Positions 9,708 through 17,620 of a DNA stretch of 64,000 bases are shown here, piece by piece. Position numbers and translations under genes: made by a program. The notes under the pieces were generated by a model. The model made no database searches. It saw only the letters and a list, made by a program, of their open reading frames with translations, and was not told the origin of the DNA. The first letter of the stretch is position 1, and the number at the start of each line of letters is the position of its first letter. The DNA is from Streptomyces caatingaensis (GTDB taxonomy: Bacteria; Actinomycetota; Actinomycetes; Streptomycetales; Streptomycetaceae), in the NCBI RefSeq assembly GCF_001187435.1, contig NZ_LFXA01000009.1, positions 186,001 to 250,000 on the forward strand, in the 5' to 3' direction.

Positions 9708-10179
9708 CAGGCGGCTCCTCGTGGTGTGTTCGACAAGCGACGGCGACCTGCCGGTGTCCCCTGCCGGTGCGTGCGGTGTCTGCCTCTGCGGTGTCTGCTG
9801 CTGTGCGCCGCCGCCCGGGGCCGCCCTTCCCGCGGCGTCCCCGGCGGCCTGGAGGGTCCGGTGCCCGGACGGTCCACCGGAACGGTTCCGCGGCGGCGCC
9901 GGCGCGGCTCGCGTTCCGTACCGGTCTCCCCGGTCATGCCCCGCACGGGGGCGGTTCACCCGGCCCTTCCGGCCGGAAACGATATCCGGTGGTGCGGTGC
10001 TCCCACATCCGTACGAGCGGCGATTTTGGCGGTTTCGCCACCCGCGGGGAAGAGTGATGTCCGGCACACGCCGCGGGCGGCCGGGGAAAGGGTTGGGCGC
10101 GGGCGTCACGGGGCACAATCATCGTTTCGTCGCCGGGAGATGCGGTGCGGACGCGCCGTGGGTGCTGCAAGATGAGCGG
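9708..10179. other. Divergent intergenic region between citrate synthase and pdxH
   Basis: 472 bases without a supported gene; open frames here are GC-rich shadows. The Shine-Dalgarno GAGGAG of the minus-strand gene is at its left edge. A short inverted repeat TGGCG-GTTT-CGCCA lies at 10027-10040. A CACAAT about 65 bases before pdxH could be a -10 box. The promoters of both genes must lie here but I cannot place them firmly. Confidence 0.5.
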
Positions 10180-10866
10180 GTGTCCGATGCCCACCGCGCC
10201 GTCCGCGCAGCAGACCCCGACAGCCCGCTCGACCCCGCCGCCATGCGCGCCCAGTACCGCACGGCGGGCCTGGCGGAGGAGGACCTGGCGGCCGATCCGT
10301 ACGAGCAGTTCGCGCGCTGGTTCGCCGACGCGGTGGCGAGCGGGCTCCACGAACCCAACGCGATGGTCGTCTCGACCGCGGACGCCGAAGGGCGTCCCAG
10401 CTCACGGACCGTGCTGCTCAAGGCGTTCGACGCGCGCGGCTTCGTCTTCTTCACCAACTACGGTTCGCGCAAGGGCCTGGAGATCGCGGCGAACCCGTAC
10501 GTCTCGGTGCTGTTCCCCTGGCACCCGATCGCTCGTCAGATCATCGTCGCGGGGCGGGCGAAGCGGGTGGCGGCCGAGGAGACGGCCGCGTACTTCCGTT
10601 CGCGGCCGCGCGGTTCGCAGCTCGGCGCGCTGGCGAGCGACCAGTCGACGGTGGTCGCCTCGCGCGCGGAGATCGACGCGGCGTACGCGCGGCTGGCGGC
10701 GCGCTATCCGGAGGGCACGGAGATCCCGGTGCCCACGGAGTGGGGCGGCATCCGTGTGGTGCCCGAGCGGCTGGAGTTCTGGCAGGGACGGGAACACCGG
10801 CTGCACGACCGGCTGCGGTACGTACGGGACGGCGAGGGCTGGCGGATCGAGCGCCTCTGTCCGTGA
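10180..10866 (+). CDS. pdxH: Pyridoxamine/pyridoxine 5'-phosphate oxidase PdxH
   Basis: 228 residues. FMN-dependent oxidation of pyridoxamine- or pyridoxine-5'-phosphate to pyridoxal phosphate, in the cytosol. The family pattern is complete: [10 protein letters not shown] near the N-terminus, [25 protein letters not shown] (FMN site), [16 protein letters not shown], and the C-terminal [24 protein letters not shown] with the conserved end of the last strand. GTG 10180 is chosen because the frame upstream has no family similarity; the ribosome site GAGCGG is weak. A strong hairpin follows about 40 bases after the stop. Confidence 0.92.
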   Translation: MSDAHRAVRAADPDSPLDPAAMRAQYRTAGLAEEDLAADPYEQFARWFADAVASGLHEPNAMVVSTADAEGRPSSRTVLLKAFDARGFVFFTNYGSRKGLEIAANPYVSVLFPWHPIARQIIVAGRAKRVAAEETAAYFRSRPRGSQLGALASDQSTVVASRAEIDAAYARLAARYPEGTEIPVPTEWGGIRVVPERLEFWQGREHRLHDRLRYVRDGEGWRIERLCP

Positions 10867-10909
10867 CGGGCCCCAACGGGCCGTACGCAGACGGTCCGTG
10901 GGCCACTGA

Positions 10910-10935
10910 CCCGGGTGCCGCGTGCGGCGCCCGGG
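10910..10935. terminator. Terminator hairpin after pdxH
   Basis: CCCGGGTGCCGC (10910-10921) pairs with GCGGCGCCCGGG (10924-10935), 12 bp with one G-T wobble and a 2-nt centre whose inner pairs would open. It starts 44 bases after the pdxH stop. A minus-strand transcript from the promoter at 11108-11136 would also meet it. Confidence 0.65.
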
Positions 10936-10988
10936 TGCCGAGCGGACGACTCGGCGGCCCACGGACCGGGTGACTGCTGGGAATTGGC

Positions 10989-11005
10989 CGACGGCACCGC
11001 CGTCG
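10989..11005 (-). terminator. Hairpin after the 12-codon mini-ORF
   Basis: CGACGGC-ACC-GCCGTCG, a perfect 7-bp stem, lies about 30 bases beyond the stop of the minus-strand mini-ORF and could end a transcript of roughly 110 nt starting near 11101. Confidence 0.4.
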
Positions 11006-11035
11006 ACGCCTGTGCGCTGTGCGCGACGGCGGGCG

Positions 11036-11074
11036 TCAGCCCGCAGTCACCTCACGCGTCCGGACGAAAACCAT
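11036..11074 (-). CDS. Candidate 12-residue peptide with extreme Shine-Dalgarno
   Basis: On the minus strand ATG at 11074 opens MVFVRTREVTAG and stops at 11036. Upstream lies AGAAGGGAGGTGATC, matching the perfect complement of the 16S rRNA 3' end at 14 of 15 bases, and a good promoter. No larger gene follows in this direction, so it is not an obvious leader. It may be a small protein or a ribosome-stabilised small RNA. Unrecognised; translation is inferred from the signals alone. Confidence 0.4.
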   Translation of the reverse strand: MVFVRTREVTAG

Positions 11075-11107
11075 CTGTCCGATCACCTCCCTTCTCGTGT
11101 GCACCAC

Positions 11108-11136
11108 ACCCTAGGGACCCCCGGCGGGCGCCACAA
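11108..11136 (-). promoter_or_regulatory. Vegetative-type promoter of the mini-ORF
   Basis: On the minus strand TTGTGG (11131-11136), a 17-bp spacer and TAGGGT (11108-11113) form a HrdB-like promoter. The predicted start near 11101 leaves a 5' leader of about 27 nt carrying the strong Shine-Dalgarno. Confidence 0.55.
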
Positions 11137-11246
11137 CCGAATTTCCCGGGGCACGGATTTCGCCGAAGACGGTGTGGTGCGGGGCGGTGTCGAGTTGAAT
11201 GGCCCGTCGTGCAGGACATGCAGACGCGTCCAGCTGGGGGTATCTC

Positions 11247-12623
11247 GTGACCGCTCCACACCACTTCGGCCCCGCCCGCCACGAGGCCGGCGCCGACGGC
11301 GAGGACCACGACCTGCTCGTGGCGCTGCTCGACGGCATGGACGCGGCGCTCTGCGCGTTCGACGCCGAGGGCACGGTCACCCACTGGAACCGGGAGGCCG
11401 AGCGCATCCTCGGCTGGACCGCGGAGGAGGCCGTCGGCCGGCCCGGCCTGGCCGGCTGGGCCGTGCGCGAGGCGGACGCGCCGGAGGTCACCGCCCGGCT
11501 GCTGGGCGCGATGCAGGCCCAGGGCCGCCAGGTGGACGAGTTCGCGCTGCTGACCAAGGAGGGCGGGCGGGTCCTGGTGCGGGTGCAGTCCTCGGCCGTG
11601 CCCGGCGCGGACGGCAGCCCGGCCGGCGTCTACTGCGCGTTCAGCGAGGTGCACACGCAGATCGACCTGGAGCGGTCGGTGGCGCTGAGCGAGGCGCTGT
11701 TCGGCGACGCCTCCTGGGGCGTGCTCCTCGTCGACGCCGACCTGCGCCCGGCGCTCGCCAACGCGCACGCCGCCCGCGCGCTGCGCACCAGCCGGTCCGC
11801 GCTCCTCGGCCGCCCGCTGGGCGACCTGCTGGAGCAGGGGCTGGAGGACGTGGAGAGCGCCCTCCAGCACGTCCTGGCGTCGGGCGCGCCGCCGGCGCCG
11901 ACGGAGCTGTGGGTGTCGGTGAAGGGTGCGGGCGAGGGCGGGGAGGGCGCCGGGGCGGGGGAGCGGCGCTGCTGGCGCAGCGGGTTCCTGCGGCTGTCCA
12001 CACCGCTGGTGGAGGAGCCCGTCCCGCTGGGTGTGGCGTGGCTGTTCCTGGACGTGACCAAGGCGCGGCTGGCCGAGCAGGAGAGCGCCCGGCTGCGCTT
12101 CCGGGGCAGCCAGTTGCACAGAGCGGGGCGGGCGGTGGCCGAGTGCGAGGACCCGATGGAGGCCGCGGCGCTCTACATGGACTTCGCCCTCGCAGGTTTC
12201 GCCGACCACGCGCTGATCGACCTGCTGCCCGAGCCGGCGTCCGTGCCGCAGCGGCCGATCCGCCTGCTGCGGGCGGCCGCGACGCCGACGGGCGTCTCCG
12301 GCCCGGGCGCGTCGGTGCCCGGGGGCGGGCTGCCCGTCCCGTACCTGGACGGCCACCCCGCCGTCCAGGCGGTCGAGCGCTGCGGTTCCGTGCGCGCCGT
12401 CTCCGACCGCACGCGGGACTGGGGGCCGGTCCGCAAGTGGCCGGCGGGCACGCAGCACGCGCTCGCCACCGCGCTGCGGTCGCGCGGGCGGACGGTGGGC
12501 GTGGTGACGTTCCTCCGCGGCCCGTCGCGGCGCCCCTTCGACCGCGCGGACGCGACGTACGCGGAGGACATCGCGACGCGGGTCGCGGCGTCGATCGACC
12601 TGGCGGCGGCCGTGGGCGGGTGA
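11247..12623 (+). CDS. PAS/GAF-domain sensory protein
   Basis: 458 residues, soluble. A PAS domain (about 20-130; MDAALCAFDAEGTVTHWNREAERILGW) is followed by a second PAS-like segment (about 145-280; ASWGVLLVDADLRPALANAHAARALR) and a C-terminal GAF-like region ending RADATYAEDIATRVAASIDLA. Related streptomycete proteins often continue into a PP2C (SpoIIE) phosphatase; here the protein stops at that point, so it is an input module without a visible catalytic output. GTG 11247 has GGGGG six bases upstream; 11199 is an alternative start. Signal and partner unknown. Confidence 0.7.
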   Translation: MTAPHHFGPARHEAGADGEDHDLLVALLDGMDAALCAFDAEGTVTHWNREAERILGWTAEEAVGRPGLAGWAVREADAPEVTARLLGAMQAQGRQVDEFALLTKEGGRVLVRVQSSAVPGADGSPAGVYCAFSEVHTQIDLERSVALSEALFGDASWGVLLVDADLRPALANAHAARALRTSRSALLGRPLGDLLEQGLEDVESALQHVLASGAPPAPTELWVSVKGAGEGGEGAGAGERRCWRSGFLRLSTPLVEEPVPLGVAWLFLDVTKARLAEQESARLRFRGSQLHRAGRAVAECEDPMEAAALYMDFALAGFADHALIDLLPEPASVPQRPIRLLRAAATPTGVSGPGASVPGGGLPVPYLDGHPAVQAVERCGSVRAVSDRTRDWGPVRKWPAGTQHALATALRSRGRTVGVVTFLRGPSRRPFDRADATYAEDIATRVAASIDLAAAVGG

Positions 12624-12739
12624 GAGCGGCTCCCTCCGGGGGGGCGGCTCCCTCCGGGGAGAGGGCGGGGCGGGGAGGAGGTCCGTCCGCCGGCACCGGC
12701 ACCGGGAGCCGCCCGGTGGCGACCGGTACCCCGATCCGC

Positions 12740-13495
12740 TCAGTGGCGGAAGAAGATCCGCTCGCCGTACTCGCGCAGCACCCGTCCGTTCCACTCGTGT
12801 CCCCCGTCCACGTTCCCCGAGCGCAGCATCGGCGGTTCGATGCCCCGCTCGACGAGCTCGCCCGCCGCGGAGGCGACGACGGCCTGCATGACGGCGCTCG
12901 TCACCACCGTCGACGCCGGGGCGAACGGTGCCGCGACGCCCTCCGCCGTCAGCTCGGCGTCGCCGACGTCCACCTTGCTGTCGATCACGATGTCGCAGTG
13001 GTCCTTGAGGAACGTCCCGGACGTGTGCCGCGACTTCGTGTGCTCGGCGTAGGCGAGCGAGGTGACGCCGATGACCTTGAGGCCGAGGGCCCGGGCGTTG
13101 AGGGCCATCTCGACGGGCAGCGAGTTGCGCCCGGAGAGGGAGATGACGATCAGCACGTCGCCGGCCCGGGCGGGGCTCGTGTCGAGGACGGCGCCGGCCA
13201 GCCCGTCCACGCGCTCCAGCGCGCTGCCGAGGGTGGCGGGGGTGATGTCGACGCCGACCGTCCCCGGCACGGCGAGCAGGTTCATCAGCGCGAGCCCGCC
13301 CGCCCGGTAGACGACGTCCTGCGCGGGCAGCGAGGAGTGGCCGGCGCCGAAGACGAAGAGCCGGCCGCCCGCCGCGACGGTGTCCGCGAGCATCGCCCCG
13401 GCGGCGGCGATGCTGCCGGCCTCCTCGTCGCGCACCCGTCCCAGCAGCCCGATCGCGGCGTCGAAGAACTGGCCGGCCAGCTTGTTCCCGCTCAT
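12740..13495 (-). CDS. SIS-domain sugar isomerase-like protein (UPF0309)
   Basis: 251 residues with one SIS domain: RLFVFGAGHSSLPAQDVVYRAGG and VLIVISLSGRNSLPVEMALNA are the phosphosugar-binding loops. The family is annotated UPF0309; the substrate is unknown, probably an amino-sugar phosphate. ATG 13495 has GAGGAG upstream on the minus strand. It is divergent from dmdR1, an arrangement I recall from S. coelicolor. Between it and the convergent PAS gene (12624-12739) is a direct repeat of CGGCTCCCTCCGGGG and GC-rich hairpins that probably terminate both. Confidence 0.82.
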   Translation of the reverse strand: MSGNKLAGQFFDAAIGLLGRVRDEEAGSIAAAGAMLADTVAAGGRLFVFGAGHSSLPAQDVVYRAGGLALMNLLAVPGTVGVDITPATLGSALERVDGLAGAVLDTSPARAGDVLIVISLSGRNSLPVEMALNARALGLKVIGVTSLAYAEHTKSRHTSGTFLKDHCDIVIDSKVDVGDAELTAEGVAAPFAPASTVVTSAVMQAVVASAAGELVERGIEPPMLRSGNVDGGHEWNGRVLREYGERIFFRH

Positions 13496-13715
13496 CGCAA
13501 AGGGCTCCTCAGCATCGTCCCGGGGTGGGCGGCGTCGTCGTCGGCGCCGCGGTGGCGCGGCTCACGTTGCGCGGTTGACCTGCGCGCTGTCAATACGGAC
13601 GGCCGCGTGGCGGGGCCGCGGCGGGACGGCGGCGGGACGGTACGCGCCCCCCTTGTCGGTGGTATGCGTCAGAATTGGGTCCAGGGCCAGCGCACTACTT
13701 ATCCGAGGGGCACGC
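13496..13715. other. Divergent region upstream of dmdR1
   Basis: 220 bases. For dmdR1, TTGTCG with TTGGGT 16 bases downstream is a possible promoter. I looked for the iron-box type 19-bp palindrome built on TTAGGTTAGG and did not find it, so autoregulation by iron is not supported here. Confidence 0.4.
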
Positions 13716-14408
13716 ATGTCCGGACTGATCGACACCACGGAGATGTATCTCCGCACCATCCTGGAGCTGGAGGAGGAGGGTGTGGTCCCGATGCGCGCGC
13801 GCATCGCGGAGCGGCTCGATCAGAGTGGCCCGACGGTGAGCCAGACGGTCGCCCGCATGGAGCGCGACGGGCTGGTCACGGTCGCCGGCGACCGCCACCT
13901 GGAGCTCACCGAGGAGGGCCGCCGCCTGGCCACCCGCGTGATGCGCAAGCACCGCCTGGCGGAGTGTCTGCTCGTCGACGTGATCGGCCTGGAGTGGGAG
14001 CAGGTCCACGAGGAGGCCTGCCGCTGGGAGCACGTGATGAGCGAGGCCGTGGAGCGCCGTGTCCTGGAGCTCCTGCGCCACCCGACGGAGTCGCCGTACG
14101 GCAACCCGATCCCGGGCCTGGAGGAGCTGGGCGAGAAGGCCGAGGCGGATCCGTACCTCAACGACAACATGGTCAGCCTCTCGGAGCTCGTCCCCGGCGC
14201 CGAGGGCAAGACGGTGGTCGTGCGCAGGATCGGCGAGCCGATCCAGAGCGACGCCCAGCTGATGCACACCCTGCGTCGCGTGGGGGTGCAGCCGGGTGCC
14301 GTGGTCAGCGTGACGGAGTCGCCCGGTGGGGTGATGGTGGGCAGCAGCGGCGAGTCCGCCGAACTGGCCGCGGACGTCGCCTCGCACGTCTTCGTCGCCA
14401 AGCGCTGA
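13716..14408 (+). CDS. dmdR1: Iron-dependent repressor DmdR1 (DtxR family)
   Basis: 230 residues, the length of S. coelicolor DmdR1. The N-terminal winged HTH (about 20-60; RIAERLDQSGPTVSQTVARMERDGLV) and the metal-binding dimerisation domain with HRLAECLLVDVIGLEWEQVHEEACRWEHVMS (Cys, Glu, His ligands) are nearly canonical, followed by an SH3-like C-terminal domain. With Fe2+ it represses siderophore and iron-uptake genes by binding iron boxes. The ATG at 13716 follows GAGGGG; the open frame upstream is not homologous. Confidence 0.93.
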   Translation: MSGLIDTTEMYLRTILELEEEGVVPMRARIAERLDQSGPTVSQTVARMERDGLVTVAGDRHLELTEEGRRLATRVMRKHRLAECLLVDVIGLEWEQVHEEACRWEHVMSEAVERRVLELLRHPTESPYGNPIPGLEELGEKAEADPYLNDNMVSLSELVPGAEGKTVVVRRIGEPIQSDAQLMHTLRRVGVQPGAVVSVTESPGGVMVGSSGESAELAADVASHVFVAKR

Positions 14409-14450
14409 GCCGCTCCCCGGCCGCTCTTTCCCCCCAACGCCCCCGGCTCA

Positions 14451-14469
14451 CGGGCGGGTTGACCGCCCG
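14451..14469 (+). terminator. Terminator after dmdR1
   Basis: CGGGCGG-GTTGA-CCGCCCG, a perfect 7-bp stem 43 bases after the dmdR1 stop. Confidence 0.6.
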
Positions 14470-14983
14470 CCGGCCGTCCGCCGGCGCCGGGCGGACGCCG
14501 TCGTCCGCCCGCCGCGCGCCCAACCGCCCCCGCTCCGGCCCGAGTCGGCGGAAGTCCGCGGAACGCGTACAGACGCCCCCGGGGCGTGTCACGCTGGCGT
14601 TGTGGCATATGCGCTCGCGCCGCTCGACCTGGGAGGGGGATCCTCGATGAGGCGCCGGTCGCGGTGGGCGGACCGCACGACGGGGATCCCCGCCATCGCG
14701 GCCGCGGCGGAGGCTCCGGGCATGACAAGGGCCCCGGCGTCCTCGCGGATCGCCGGGGCCCCGCCTCCCCGTATTTCCCCCTCGGCGACCCGGGGCCCCG
14801 AGCTCCCAGGGTGCGCCTCGCGGACCTTCTTCCCCGAGCGGTCCGCGCCCGAGTCGATTTCTCCCCTTGACGACGACGGTCAATCCTCGGCTCCCGTCAC
14901 TCGAACGAGGGGTGTTGCGTGCGACGGCCGGCCCATTCGAAAGGGGGTTCCATAAGGTGGAGCTGTCCGGGGGTGAAGTGGGG
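14470..14983. other. Long intergenic region with mini-ORFs and an orphan hairpin
   Basis: About 510 bases with no convincing gene. ATG 14608 opens a 13-codon frame whose stop overlaps ATG 14647 (ATGA); that second ATG has GGGAGGGGG eight bases upstream and opens a 102-codon low-complexity frame to 14955. A perfect 10-bp stem (14730-14739 with 14751-14760, 11-nt loop) lies inside that frame. TTGAC-GACGACG-GTCAA (14867-14883) is a possible operator before the hydrolase gene. The 102-codon frame has no family features and I do not call it a gene. Confidence 0.4.
14730..14760. terminator. Orphan perfect hairpin
   Basis: GGCCCCGGCG and CGCCGGGGCC form a 10-bp stem with an 11-nt loop, followed some bases later by GTATTT. 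It is too far from dmdR1 (another hairpin is closer) and may end a short transcript from the 14600 region. Confidence 0.5.
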
Positions 14984-15874
14984 GTGTCAGGAGTGATGGC
15001 GCGGCGTATCGATGTCAGTGGGAGCGGTGGAGTGCGGCTTGCCGCCTGGGAGTTCGCCGACCGGCCGGAAGCGGCCGTCCCGCCCGGCCGGGCCCGGGAG
15101 GCGGGCCCGGCCGGCGTCCTGCTGCTGCACGGGCTGATGGGCCGCGCCGCGCACTGGGCGGAGGCCGCCCGCTGGCTCTCCACGCGGTACCGCGCGGTGG
15201 CGCTCGACCAGCGGGGCCACGGCCGCAGCGAGAAGCCGGTCGGCGGCCCCTACGACCTGGACGCGTACGTGGCCGACGCGGAGGCCGTCGTGGAGCAGCT
15301 CGGGCTGGCGCCGGTCACGCTGATCGGCCACGCGATGGGTGCCCTGACGGCCTGGCGGCTGGCGGCCCGCCGGCCCGATCTCGTCCGGGCGCTGGTGATC
15401 TGTGACATGCGGGCGTCGGCGCTGGGCGCGGCGACGCAGCGCCGGTGGGGCGAGTGGTTCAAGTCCTGGCCCGTCCCGTTCGCCACGCTGGCGGACGTGC
15501 GCCGGTGGTTCGGCCAGGAGGATCCCACGCTGGAGCGCCCGGCCCCCGCCCGCGGCGACTTCTACGCGGAGGTGATGGCAGAGCGCGCGGACGGCTGGCG
15601 GCCGCTGTTCTTCCGCCGCCAGATGCTCCTCGCCCGCGAGGCGTACGCGCACGACGCGCACTGGGAGGAGCTGGCCCTGGTCGAGTGCCCCACCCTCGTG
15701 GTGCGCGGGCTGGACGGCGAGCTTGGCCGTGCGGAGGCCCAGGAGATGGTGCGGGTCCTGCCCCGCGGGCGCTATGCGGAGGTCGCCGACGCCGGCCACT
15801 TCCTCCACTACGACCAGCCCGGCGCGTGGCGGCGGGTGGCCGAGCCGTTCCTGAGGGACGCGGTGCCGGTGTGA
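14984..15874 (+). CDS. Alpha/beta-hydrolase fold protein lacking the nucleophile Ser
   Basis: 296 residues. The fold signatures are in order: oxyanion loop LLLHGLMG, DQRGHGRSEKP, nucleophile elbow LIGHAMGALTAW, acid region VRGLDGELGR and His region DAGHFLHYDQP. At the elbow the expected GHSMG reads GHAMG; the codon at 15332-15334 is GCG, so residue 117 is Ala. Either the protein is not a Ser hydrolase or it uses another chemistry or role. The start is uncertain: GTG 14984 has GGGGG upstream and ATG 14996 or TTG 14867 are also in frame. The operator-like repeat at 14867-14883 would sit upstream of the chosen start. Confidence 0.75.
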   Translation: MSGVMARRIDVSGSGGVRLAAWEFADRPEAAVPPGRAREAGPAGVLLLHGLMGRAAHWAEAARWLSTRYRAVALDQRGHGRSEKPVGGPYDLDAYVADAEAVVEQLGLAPVTLIGHAMGALTAWRLAARRPDLVRALVICDMRASALGAATQRRWGEWFKSWPVPFATLADVRRWFGQEDPTLERPAPARGDFYAEVMAERADGWRPLFFRRQMLLAREAYAHDAHWEELALVECPTLVVRGLDGELGRAEAQEMVRVLPRGRYAEVADAGHFLHYDQPGAWRRVAEPFLRDAVPV

Positions 15875-15910
15875 CGGCCGTGGGGGAGGCCGCCGGGGCG
15901 GGGATTTAAT

Positions 15911-15950
15911 TCAACGGGCGTTGACATCCCTGCCCGGGCGGGTGTGCACT
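15911..15950 (+). promoter_or_regulatory. MarR/TetR-type operator over the monooxygenase promoter
   Basis: TCAACG-GG-CGTTGA (15911-15924) is a perfect 6-bp inverted repeat that overlaps a consensus -35 TTGACA (15921-15926). TGCACT (15945-15950) is the likely -10 at 18 bp. A repressor bound there would block the monooxygenase promoter. No MarR gene is nearby. Confidence 0.6.
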
Positions 15951-16001
15951 GGAGGTGGGCCGGCCGTCGGAATCGAGCCTTGAGCCGCACAGGAGGCTGT
16001 C

Positions 16002-17513
16002 ATGCCTGCCGTCACTCCCCACCCGCACGCCACAGATGTGATCGTCGTCGGGGCCGGGCCCACCGGTCTCCTCCTCGCCGGTGACCTGGCCGCCGCCGGC
16101 GTCCGCACGGTCCTGCTGGAGCGGCGCTCCCAGGAGTCCAACCTCACCCGGGCCTTCGCCGTCCACGCCCGCACCCTGGAGGCGCTCGACAGCCGCGGCC
16201 TCGCCGAACGGCTGCTGTCCACCGGGTACTTCGTGCACGACGTCCGGCTCCTCGGGCGCGCCGTGATCGACCTCGGCCGGTTGCCGTCCCGCTTCGCGGG
16301 CGTCCTGATGACCCCGCAGTACAACGTCGAGGGCCTCCTGGAGGAGCGCGCCGTCGCGGCCGGCGCCGAGCTGCGGCGCGGGGTGCGGTGCACCGGGCTG
16401 CGGCAGGACGCGGAGGGCGTCTCGGTGGACGTCACCGAGGCCCCGGCCGGTGAGGGGGCCGGGGGCGGCGCCGTCACCGGCACCCTGCGGGCCCGCTACG
16501 TCGTCGGCGCGGACGGGGTGCGCAGCACCGTGCGGCAGGCGATCGGGATGCCGTTCCCCGGGCGGGCCGTGCTGGACTCCGTGATGCTCGCGGACGTCCG
16601 CCTCGACGCCGTGCCGGGGGAGGTGCCGGCCTTCCGGGGCGGACGCGAGGGCTTCGCGTTCGTCGTCCCCTTCGGGGACGGCTGGTTCCGCGTCATCGCC
16701 TGGCGGCGGGGGACGGCGCTGCCGGCCGAAGCGCCCGTGGACATGGAGGAGTTGAAGGACGTCACCCGCGCCGTCTTCGGCACCGACTTCGGCATCCGGG
16801 ACGCGCGGTGGACCTCGCGCTTCCACAGCGACGAGCGGCAGGTGCCCGCCTACCGGGACGGGCGCGTCCTCCTCGCCGGGGACGCCGCCCACGTCCACTC
16901 GCCGGCCGGCGGCCTCGGGATGAACGCGGGCCTCCAGGACGCGGCCAACCTCGGCTGGAAGCTGGCGGCGGTGCTCCGGGGGCGGGCGGATGACGCGCTG
17001 CTGGACAGCTACCACGCCGAGCGGCACCCCGTCGGCAGGCAGGTGCTGCGGGTCAGCGGGGCGATCGTGCGGGCGGTGCTGGCCGAGTCGCCCGTCGTGC
17101 GGGGCGTGCGGGGCGCGGGGGCCGCGGCGCTCCGCTTCACGCCCTCCCTGGTGGACCGGGCCGCCCTGACCGTCTCCGGGCTCTCGGTCGCCTACCCGGC
17201 GCCGCCGGGGGCGCATCCGCTCGTCGGGCGCCGGGCCCCCGACCTGCCGCTGGCGGAGGAGGGGCCGGGGCGGCCGGTGCGGCTCTACGAGGCGCTGCGG
17301 GCGGGGGAGTTCGTGCGCGTGGTGCCCCGGGGGGCGGACGCGGTGCGGGTGGCCGGGCCCGGGCTCCGGGTGGTGCGGGCCGACTCCTGCCGCACCATGC
17401 TGCTCGTCCGGCCGGACGGGTATGTGGGGGAGGCGGAGGAGGTTCCCGCGGCGTGGAGTGGGGGCGGGGTGGGGGCGGTGGCGGCTGCGGTGAGCGGGGC
17501 GCAGCCCGGCTGA
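16002..17513 (+). CDS. FAD-dependent aromatic monooxygenase
   Basis: 503 residues, group A flavoprotein hydroxylase. The dinucleotide fold VIVVGAGPTGLLLA is at about 10-23, the DG motif VGADGVRSTVR near 170, the GD motif LLAGDAAHVHSPAGGLGMN near 290, and a thioredoxin-like C-terminal domain follows from about 400. Such enzymes hydroxylate phenols or polyketides with NAD(P)H and O2. AGGAGG six bases before ATG 16002 fixes the start. It has its own regulated promoter and no pathway partners nearby, so a detoxification or aromatic catabolism role is possible; the substrate is unknown. Confidence 0.85.
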   Translation: MPAVTPHPHATDVIVVGAGPTGLLLAGDLAAAGVRTVLLERRSQESNLTRAFAVHARTLEALDSRGLAERLLSTGYFVHDVRLLGRAVIDLGRLPSRFAGVLMTPQYNVEGLLEERAVAAGAELRRGVRCTGLRQDAEGVSVDVTEAPAGEGAGGGAVTGTLRARYVVGADGVRSTVRQAIGMPFPGRAVLDSVMLADVRLDAVPGEVPAFRGGREGFAFVVPFGDGWFRVIAWRRGTALPAEAPVDMEELKDVTRAVFGTDFGIRDARWTSRFHSDERQVPAYRDGRVLLAGDAAHVHSPAGGLGMNAGLQDAANLGWKLAAVLRGRADDALLDSYHAERHPVGRQVLRVSGAIVRAVLAESPVVRGVRGAGAAALRFTPSLVDRAALTVSGLSVAYPAPPGAHPLVGRRAPDLPLAEEGPGRPVRLYEALRAGEFVRVVPRGADAVRVAGPGLRVVRADSCRTMLLVRPDGYVGEAEEVPAAWSGGGVGAVAAAVSGAQPG

Positions 17514-17592
17514 CGCCCCTCCCGCCCTTCCTCCCCCGGAGGGGCCGCCCCCGGTTCCCTGGGGGCTCCGCCCCTTCCCCCTCCCCCCGCAC

Positions 17593-17607
17593 CGCGGCGA
17601 AGCCGCG
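17593..17607. terminator. Terminator between convergent genes
   Basis: CGCGGC-GAA-GCCGCG, a perfect 6-bp stem with a 3-nt loop, directly before the minus-strand stop at 17621. A second GC stem (GCCCCC 17547-17552 with GGGGGC 17561-17566) serves the plus-strand gene. Confidence 0.6.
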
Positions 17608-17620
17608 TTCTCCGCGCGGG

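Noticed and set aside
11081-11095. GATCACCTCCCTTCT resembles the 3' end of 16S rRNA
   Set aside because: No other rRNA sequence surrounds it; it is explained as the complement of a very strong Shine-Dalgarno on the minus strand.
13496-13715. Iron box for DmdR1 autoregulation
   Set aside because: No palindrome resembling TTAGGTTAGG and its complement is present.
10922-14650. 1242-codon open frame across pdxH downstream, PAS, SIS and dmdR1 genes
   Set aside because: Shadow of GC-rich coding in other frames; product is Arg/Gly/Pro-rich without domains.
14647-14955. 102-codon frame with a good Shine-Dalgarno
   Set aside because: Contains a perfect terminator-like hairpin and the likely promoter of the next gene, and has no family features; kept only as part of a regulatory region.
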